Positions 28,474 through 33,635 of a stretch of DNA of 33,635 nt are shown in pieces (within the stretch, counting starts at the first letter, position 1; the number at the start of each line of letters is the position of its first letter). The DNA is taken from positions 1-33,635 of the forward strand of contig JAJZNK010000014.1 in the NCBI GenBank assembly GCA_021811735.1, read 5' to 3'. The position numbers and the translations under genes are program-made. The notes below the pieces were generated by a model. That model was not told the origin of the DNA and made no database searches. It was given only the letters and a program-made list of their open reading frames with translations. Source of the DNA: Nanobdellota archaeon (lineage in GTDB: Archaea > Nanobdellota > Nanobdellia > Parvarchaeales > Parvarchaeaceae).

Positions 28474-29481
28474 CTATATCCTTTTGCCTTCTTTGTATCT
28501 TTTTGCAAGTAACTTCAACTCGTCTATAAGCTTGCTCTCGTTTTCGAACATGTCATCCACAAAATAAGGCGTGAATGGGCTATAATTTTTGAATGGGAAA
28601 TACAATAAAACCTTTTTGCCAGTAAAATGGGCATGCATTCTTTCGCTGTCCACTCCGCTGGAATAAACCAAATCTGACAGGTAGACTATCGTCATGTCTG
28701 ACTGGTCTATGAAATGAAAATCCCGTCTCACAGTCTGGTTAAATATAAGATTTTTTATTCGGTCGTTTTCGTCAACTTTATATGCACCTATGTCAATCGC
28801 CTTTGGATTGAATACGATGACATACTTCTTTATTTTTTTTATGAATGAATCAAGCTTTTCATATCCACTTTTTCTGTGCTCTATCGTAAAACTTATGTAA
28901 GCCTTTGGCTTGTCATTTTTATACATAAGTTCAAATAGTGTCAACGGGTCCTCGCTAGAGCCTATTATATAGTTTTTCTTACCGATGAACTTGCTTACCA
29001 AATCTGCAGTGTATATTTCAAGCTCCGACCACAGCGCTATCTCATACTCGTCGACAGCCTTATCCTCCCAGGATTTTTTGCTCTGGAGGTTTTTATTTAT
29101 GTTCTTAGGGTCGTTCACGACCGATATGAAAAAATCAGGGTTTATGAGTTTCACATCCTTTGAATTTATGAGGTTCAACGGGCCCTGTCTCCACCAAAAA
29201 GAAAGGTGACCGTCTATTATATAATCCTTTTTAGGGTTCTTGTCGATATATGATTTTAACTCTCGCAATGCGCTGTCTTTCAGGATTCTTACGTTCTCTA
29301 TATCTAGGTTAGGTAGGTTCCTTGAATTTATGTAAGGGTTTGTTTTGTTTGCCGCTTTCACCATCTCATCTATCAAGTTAAGTATCTCTATCTTTTTTCC
29401 GTTCTTTGCGGCAATCTTTACTGTTTTGTTCTCGAGATTTACTCTATCTGACCCGGCAATGGCCGAGCTGAACACAATCAT
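28474..29481 (-). CDS. Adenylate-kinase/AAA-like N-terminal domain with degenerate P-loop plus nucleoside 2-deoxyribosyltransferase-like C-terminus
   Basis: MIVFSSAIAGSDRVNLENKTVKIAAKNGKKIEILNLIDEM; KKDYIIDGHLSFWWRQG; C-terminal DFHFIDQSDMTIVYLSDLVYSSGVDSERMHAHFTGKKVLLYFP. Confidence 0.5.
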   Translation of the reverse strand: MIVFSSAIAGSDRVNLENKTVKIAAKNGKKIEILNLIDEMVKAANKTNPYINSRNLPNLDIENVRILKDSALRELKSYIDKNPKKDYIIDGHLSFWWRQGPLNLINSKDVKLINPDFFISVVNDPKNINKNLQSKKSWEDKAVDEYEIALWSELEIYTADLVSKFIGKKNYIIGSSEDPLTLFELMYKNDKPKAYISFTIEHRKSGYEKLDSFIKKIKKYVIVFNPKAIDIGAYKVDENDRIKNLIFNQTVRRDFHFIDQSDMTIVYLSDLVYSSGVDSERMHAHFTGKKVLLYFPFKNYSPFTPYFVDDMFENESKLIDELKLLAKRYKEGKRI

Positions 29482-29511
29482 ATTATATGGTATCCCTACG
29501 TGCTAATAAAC

Positions 29512-30918
29512 TTATTTTCTCTTCTTTAGTTTTCTCGGCCTGGTGAGGTTGAACGGGTCAAAGGCAGTTTTAAGGTCCTTTTCATTAAGAAGCCCCCTCT
29601 CCTTTACTATCTTGGGTATTGCCTTTTTTTCCGCCAGGGATTCCCTTACGACTTCTGCAGCCTTTTCATAACCGATGTAAGGATTTAACGCTAGCCCTAC
29701 TCCTGGTGTTTTTTCTACCATTTCTGTTATGTGCTCTTTATTCACCTTTATATCGTTTATGCATTTCTTCGAAAATACTCTACAGGAATTTTTCAGTATT
29801 ATAAGGTCATGGAGGAGGCAGTAATTTATGATAGGTTCCATAACATTCAGTTCAAACTGTCCGGCCTGCGTGGCCAGTTCAATCGTGCGGTTGTCACCAA
29901 GCACTCTGAAGCAGACCATATCTATCATCTCTGCAATGCTCGGGTTCACTTTTCCAGGCATTATTGATGAGCCTGGCTGGACTGCCGGCAGTATTATCTC
30001 ACTAAGCCCGGTTATGGGCCCGGAATTCATCATCCTGAGGTCATTTGCAATCTTTATCAGGTCAGCTGAAAGGACAGATAGACTACTGGATAGGTTAAAC
30101 AGGTCAGAAGGGGACTCAGTGACTTCAGGCAAGTCAGCGGCCTGCCTGAGTTTTTCTCCGGTGAACTTTCGGAGGTAGGAAGTGGCCTTTTTAACATATC
30201 TAGGGTCGGCATTTATCCCAGTGCCCACGGCAGTTGCGCCCAGATTGATCTCCTTTAGTTTTTCCCTGGCATTGTCTATTCTCTCGATTGAATCTTTGAT
30301 CATATCAGCCCATGCTCTAAATTCCTGTCCAAGCCTTATCGGTGCGGCATCCATAAGGTGGGTCCTTCCGCTTTTGACTATTTTGTCGAACTCTCCAGAT
30401 TTTTTAAGGAATGAAAGCTGCAGTTCTTTCAGGGATTCTATCAATTCGTAGGACAATTTGAGAGCAGCGATTTTAGTTGCAGTGGGTATGACATCGTTAG
30501 ATGATTGGCACATGTTTACGTCATCATTCGGATGGATGATTGAATAGTCTCCTCTCTTCCCACCAAGCATCTCGATTGCTATGTTAGCTATGACTTCATT
30601 GGCATTCATATTATTCGATGTGCCCTCTCCGGCTTGATAGATATCCACGGTAAACTGCTTGTCGAATTTTCCGTTTAAGATCGTGTCGCAGGCCTTTATT
30701 ATTATGTCAGCTTTTCTTTTGTCTAACAGGTTGATATCAGAGTTCGCCATCGCGGCAGCTTTTTTAATTGTGACCAAGGCGTAAGTATATTCCTTTATCG
30801 GGTTGATGCCAGAAATGGGGAAGTTGTTTATGGCTCTCTGCGTTTGTACCCCCCAATACGCATCGGCAGGGACTTTTAGTTCTCCAAGGTAATCTTTTTC
30901 AGTCCTGTATCCTTCCAT
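29512..30918 (-). CDS. Aspartate ammonia-lyase / class II fumarase family enzyme
   Basis: 468 aa; TEKDYLGELKVPADAYWGVQTQRAINNFPISG, signature GSSIMPGKVNPS, LALNPYIGYEKAAEVVRESL; MEPIINYCLLHD looks closer to aspartase. Confidence 0.88.
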   Translation of the reverse strand: MEGYRTEKDYLGELKVPADAYWGVQTQRAINNFPISGINPIKEYTYALVTIKKAAAMANSDINLLDKRKADIIIKACDTILNGKFDKQFTVDIYQAGEGTSNNMNANEVIANIAIEMLGGKRGDYSIIHPNDDVNMCQSSNDVIPTATKIAALKLSYELIESLKELQLSFLKKSGEFDKIVKSGRTHLMDAAPIRLGQEFRAWADMIKDSIERIDNAREKLKEINLGATAVGTGINADPRYVKKATSYLRKFTGEKLRQAADLPEVTESPSDLFNLSSSLSVLSADLIKIANDLRMMNSGPITGLSEIILPAVQPGSSIMPGKVNPSIAEMIDMVCFRVLGDNRTIELATQAGQFELNVMEPIINYCLLHDLIILKNSCRVFSKKCINDIKVNKEHITEMVEKTPGVGLALNPYIGYEKAAEVVRESLAEKKAIPKIVKERGLLNEKDLKTAFDPFNLTRPRKLKKRK

Positions 30919-30957
30919 TCGAATTACTGTGCTTTGGAATATAAATCCATTTTAAAC

Positions 30958-32169
30958 TCACTGCTTTACTTTTTTACCCTTCAAGGTTATGAATGCTCCG
31001 ACAGTTGTAACGATGTTCGTCAGGATTATAACATATGTAACCAAAACAAGGAAAGTGTTAGCATGGGGTATCCCATACTCAAGCGCCAGGATTGCAAGAG
31101 TCGCAGGGGTCAGCCCCTGGGCAAGCGATATTAGGATTGGTAATTTGTCTTTTACCATGTCTGATTTGTAAGTTGATGCAGTCACAGCCAATATCCTTGA
31201 AACTATGAGTATGACGAGTATTATAGCGCCGAATTCGAGTCCGAAAAACAAACTGGAGAACGACAGACTTAGTATCAAACCAAGAAAGACGAAGAAAAAC
31301 GTTTTCAATATAAAAGTTATCTCTCCCTGGAAACCGAAAATTTGGTTTTCCAACTTTTCCATTCTAATTTTTTTCTTGAACAGCTCACTCACGAAACGGT
31401 GGTTTCCAAAGATGATCCCAAAGATTATGACTGCCAGGTAGCCGCTGCCGCCCGCTCTGTCTGTAAGTCCGAAAGTAAGGAAAAGAAGTCCTAGCGTCAA
31501 AACATAGGTATAGTTCTGTCTCTTTAGATAATGGAGCAAGTATATCCAGATGATCGAAAGCACAAGTCCTATGAATATACCGATGGAAAATGAGGATACT
31601 AACGAGTCTATAGTGGTGTATATGCTTGCGCTTCCATTCTGGTAAAGCCCAATGAATGTAAGGAAAAGGACTACAAGGACTATTGAATTCAGTGCGGCCT
31701 CGAACGTGAGAAACATTACGGTCTTATCTTTTATATCCAATTGTCTTGACAGAGGTATTATGACTACTGTAGTGGTCTCTCCGCCAACTATCGAGCCGAA
31801 GATAAGGGCGATAACCCAGTTAAAGTTCAGCAGGAAATGGACCATCGTCGATATGATTGCGATACTCAGCAGCACATAAATCGCGACCTGCACCAATGGT
31901 CTCCATCCGTCTCTCAGCAAAGTGCTTACTTTAAGGTCCATTCCGCCATGGAATATGACCATTATAAGGGTTATTTCAGCAAGTACTCCCAGTAGCGGGA
32001 TAAGTGTAGACTTTTGTATTATCCCTAGAACAGGGCCAAGTATGAATCCTGTGAATACAAGAAAAAGAAACGATGGGACATGCGTTTTTCTGAATATCTG
32101 CTCACCTATGTAACCAAGGAATATTATCAGAGCGGATATTAGAAGTATGAACGTTGTAGAGTCAGTCAT
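30958..32169 (-). CDS. Cation/proton antiporter (CPA family), paralog A
   Basis: 403 aa, about 12 hydrophobic segments; GGETTTVVIIPLSRQLDIKDKTVMFLTFEAALNSIVLVVLF. Confidence 0.83.
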   Translation of the reverse strand: MTDSTTFILLISALIIFLGYIGEQIFRKTHVPSFLFLVFTGFILGPVLGIIQKSTLIPLLGVLAEITLIMVIFHGGMDLKVSTLLRDGWRPLVQVAIYVLLSIAIISTMVHFLLNFNWVIALIFGSIVGGETTTVVIIPLSRQLDIKDKTVMFLTFEAALNSIVLVVLFLTFIGLYQNGSASIYTTIDSLVSSFSIGIFIGLVLSIIWIYLLHYLKRQNYTYVLTLGLLFLTFGLTDRAGGSGYLAVIIFGIIFGNHRFVSELFKKKIRMEKLENQIFGFQGEITFILKTFFFVFLGLILSLSFSSLFFGLEFGAIILVILIVSRILAVTASTYKSDMVKDKLPILISLAQGLTPATLAILALEYGIPHANTFLVLVTYVIILTNIVTTVGAFITLKGKKVKQ

Positions 32170-33385
32170 TCGCCGTTCCCTCCTTGTATTTTAATTTGTT
32201 TATTGCAGACACCAGGACACTGTTAATGAAGATTGTCACGAATATCACTGCGAATATTATATCTATGAATGCACCGCTTCCACCTATTCCGTAGCTGAGA
32301 GGCAATGCGGCAACGACGGCTGCACCGGTTCCACGTGAGATCATAGAGGAGATGATATCTTTGTCCTTTTTATCGTATGAGGATTTATATAATGCAATTC
32401 TTGTCGATAGGTATTTCGTCAGCAACAGGGCCAATGCTATCATGATTCCGAATATGAACGCCAGATAATCATTTATCATCACGAGTGCCCCAAAATAAAC
32501 AAAGAAAAATGAAGCTGTTAGAAACGTCACAAGGTCGTTGAATGACTTAGATTCTTTGTTTATATTGAAAGATATGCTATGTCTGTATTTTAGTGATCTG
32601 AAGATATTCTCCCCATTTGCAATCACCATCCCAAACGCAAGCACGGCTATCGGGCCACTCCCCTTTATCTCCTCTATGAATACGTACAGCAAAAATACAA
32701 TGGCCAATGATGCGGCATAGGAATAATCGTAGCGTTTCCTCTGCAAATAACCCATTACAGGAACCCAGGCCATACCTATCAAAGCACCTATCACTGCTCC
32801 TATGGAAAACTCTGAAATAACCTTACCGGATACAAAGCTGAGGCTAGTGTTATTAAGTATAACGGCCCCTACAAGGACTAGCACGAATATTATCGTTAGA
32901 GGTTCTTCTATCGTGGCCTCAAGCTCGACTAAGTTTCGCACCTTTTCAGTCCCGCTTTTTCTGCTGAAGCTTGATACAACAGACAGGCTTAATCCAGCTA
33001 CAGACAGGCTTATCAGCGCGGATATGATGAAGTTATTCAAAAGAAAGTACGCAATTGCAAATATTACAACAAAAGACAGGATAAAATTTGTCAACGCCAG
33101 TCCCATACCTCTTGATATTGTCCTTATGATTTTTCTGAGGTTTATGTTCAGTCCAGCATTGAAAAGCACAAGCATTATGACTATATTTATTATAAATGGG
33201 AGGTAAGCAAGCAGGGAAGCTCTGTTCAGCAGGCCCAAAACCGGGCCCAGAAGCAGGCCAAAGAACATAAGCCACATTATATATGGTATAGAGGTCCTTT
33301 TTCCCAGTACTCTGCCTAGAAAACCTATGAGTAAAACTCCTGCAGTTCCCAACATTATAAAACTCAAAACTGGACTATATAACAT
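32162..33385 (-). CDS. Cation/proton antiporter (CPA family), paralog B
   Basis: 407 aa, polytopic; FFGLLLGPVLGLLNRASLLAYLPFIINIVIMLVLFNAGLNINL, LVELEATIEEPLTIIFVLVLVGAVIL; overlaps paralog A by 8 nt. Confidence 0.83.
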   Translation of the reverse strand: MLYSPVLSFIMLGTAGVLLIGFLGRVLGKRTSIPYIMWLMFFGLLLGPVLGLLNRASLLAYLPFIINIVIMLVLFNAGLNINLRKIIRTISRGMGLALTNFILSFVVIFAIAYFLLNNFIISALISLSVAGLSLSVVSSFSRKSGTEKVRNLVELEATIEEPLTIIFVLVLVGAVILNNTSLSFVSGKVISEFSIGAVIGALIGMAWVPVMGYLQRKRYDYSYAASLAIVFLLYVFIEEIKGSGPIAVLAFGMVIANGENIFRSLKYRHSISFNINKESKSFNDLVTFLTASFFFVYFGALVMINDYLAFIFGIMIALALLLTKYLSTRIALYKSSYDKKDKDIISSMISRGTGAAVVAALPLSYGIGGSGAFIDIIFAVIFVTIFINSVLVSAINKLKYKEGTAND

Positions 33386-33523
33386 AAATAATTTTGCTAT
33401 TCAATTGTTAAATAGGTTTAAAATGCGGAAATTTTAGGGCCTGGGCTAAAAACACTTATATCTACTAGATTGCGAAAGGGTCAAATACTTTCCTTTTATC
33501 TACATAAAAAAGTGTAGTCTAAT

Positions 33524-33532
33524 CTTTATAAA
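33524..33532 (+). promoter_or_regulatory. TATA box of second class III signal peptide gene
   Basis: ctttataaa about 26 nt upstream of the ATG at 33555. Confidence 0.55.
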
Positions 33533-33554
33533 CGCTATCCCCTTTATTTTATCT

Positions 33555-33635
33555 ATGCGAGTCAATCAGCACAGTGAAGGTATATACACAACTTCTCTAA
33601 GAACCAAAAAATCCCAGTCGGCCTTAGAGTACATG
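33555..33635 (+). CDS. Second class III signal peptide (pilin-like) protein, truncated by the window end
   Basis: MRVNQHSEGIYTTSLRTKKSQSALEYM..., parallel to MRTNQH...KAQSALEYM of the gene at 25489; near-identical DNA at cccagtcggccttaga(a/g)ta(t/c)atg. Confidence 0.85.
   Translation, partial: MRVNQHSEGIYTTSLRTKKSQSALEYM

Noticed and set aside
33420-33555. Possible ncRNA or long regulatory region upstream of the second pilin gene
   Set aside because: A second TATA-like cttatatc exists near 33454 but there is no convincing structure or conserved sequence visible.

Overview
AT-rich archaeal chromosome segment. Inference: an ARMAN-like/DPANN acidophile, from archaeal-type CCA-adding enzyme, LonB, RIO kinase, ADP-forming acyl-CoA synthetase, class III signal peptides, apparently leaderless promoters and giant charge-poor secreted proteins. 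The housekeeping part contains: a partial Lhr-like helicase at the left edge, CCA-adding enzyme followed by tRNA-Asn, an adenosine-specific-kinase family gene followed by a CAT-anticodon tRNA, a Holliday-resolvase-related membrane protein, fused acyl-CoA synthetase, PRC-barrel protein, lonB/rio1/ogt-like overlapping operon, Cas4/RecB-like nuclease, PAP2 phosphatase, AAA-like protein with a deoxyribosyltransferase-like C-terminus, aspartase/fumarase and two tandem cation/proton antiporters. The accessory part has two notable elements. (1) A tightly coupled ~16.4 kb, five-gene operon (2534-18940) whose products all start with a hydrophobic pilin-like segment, ending in a 3066-aa protein with at least four C-terminal 'GLPxGxxW' repeats. 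(2) A class III signal peptide (pilin-like) gene at 25489-27000 with an in-frame (CA)12 tract between its start codon and its prepilin signal. Gain or loss of one CA unit gives an immediate stop codon, so it looks like a phase-variation (contingency) locus. A second member of the same family begins at the right edge and lacks the tract. No CRISPR array, rRNA or transposase was seen.
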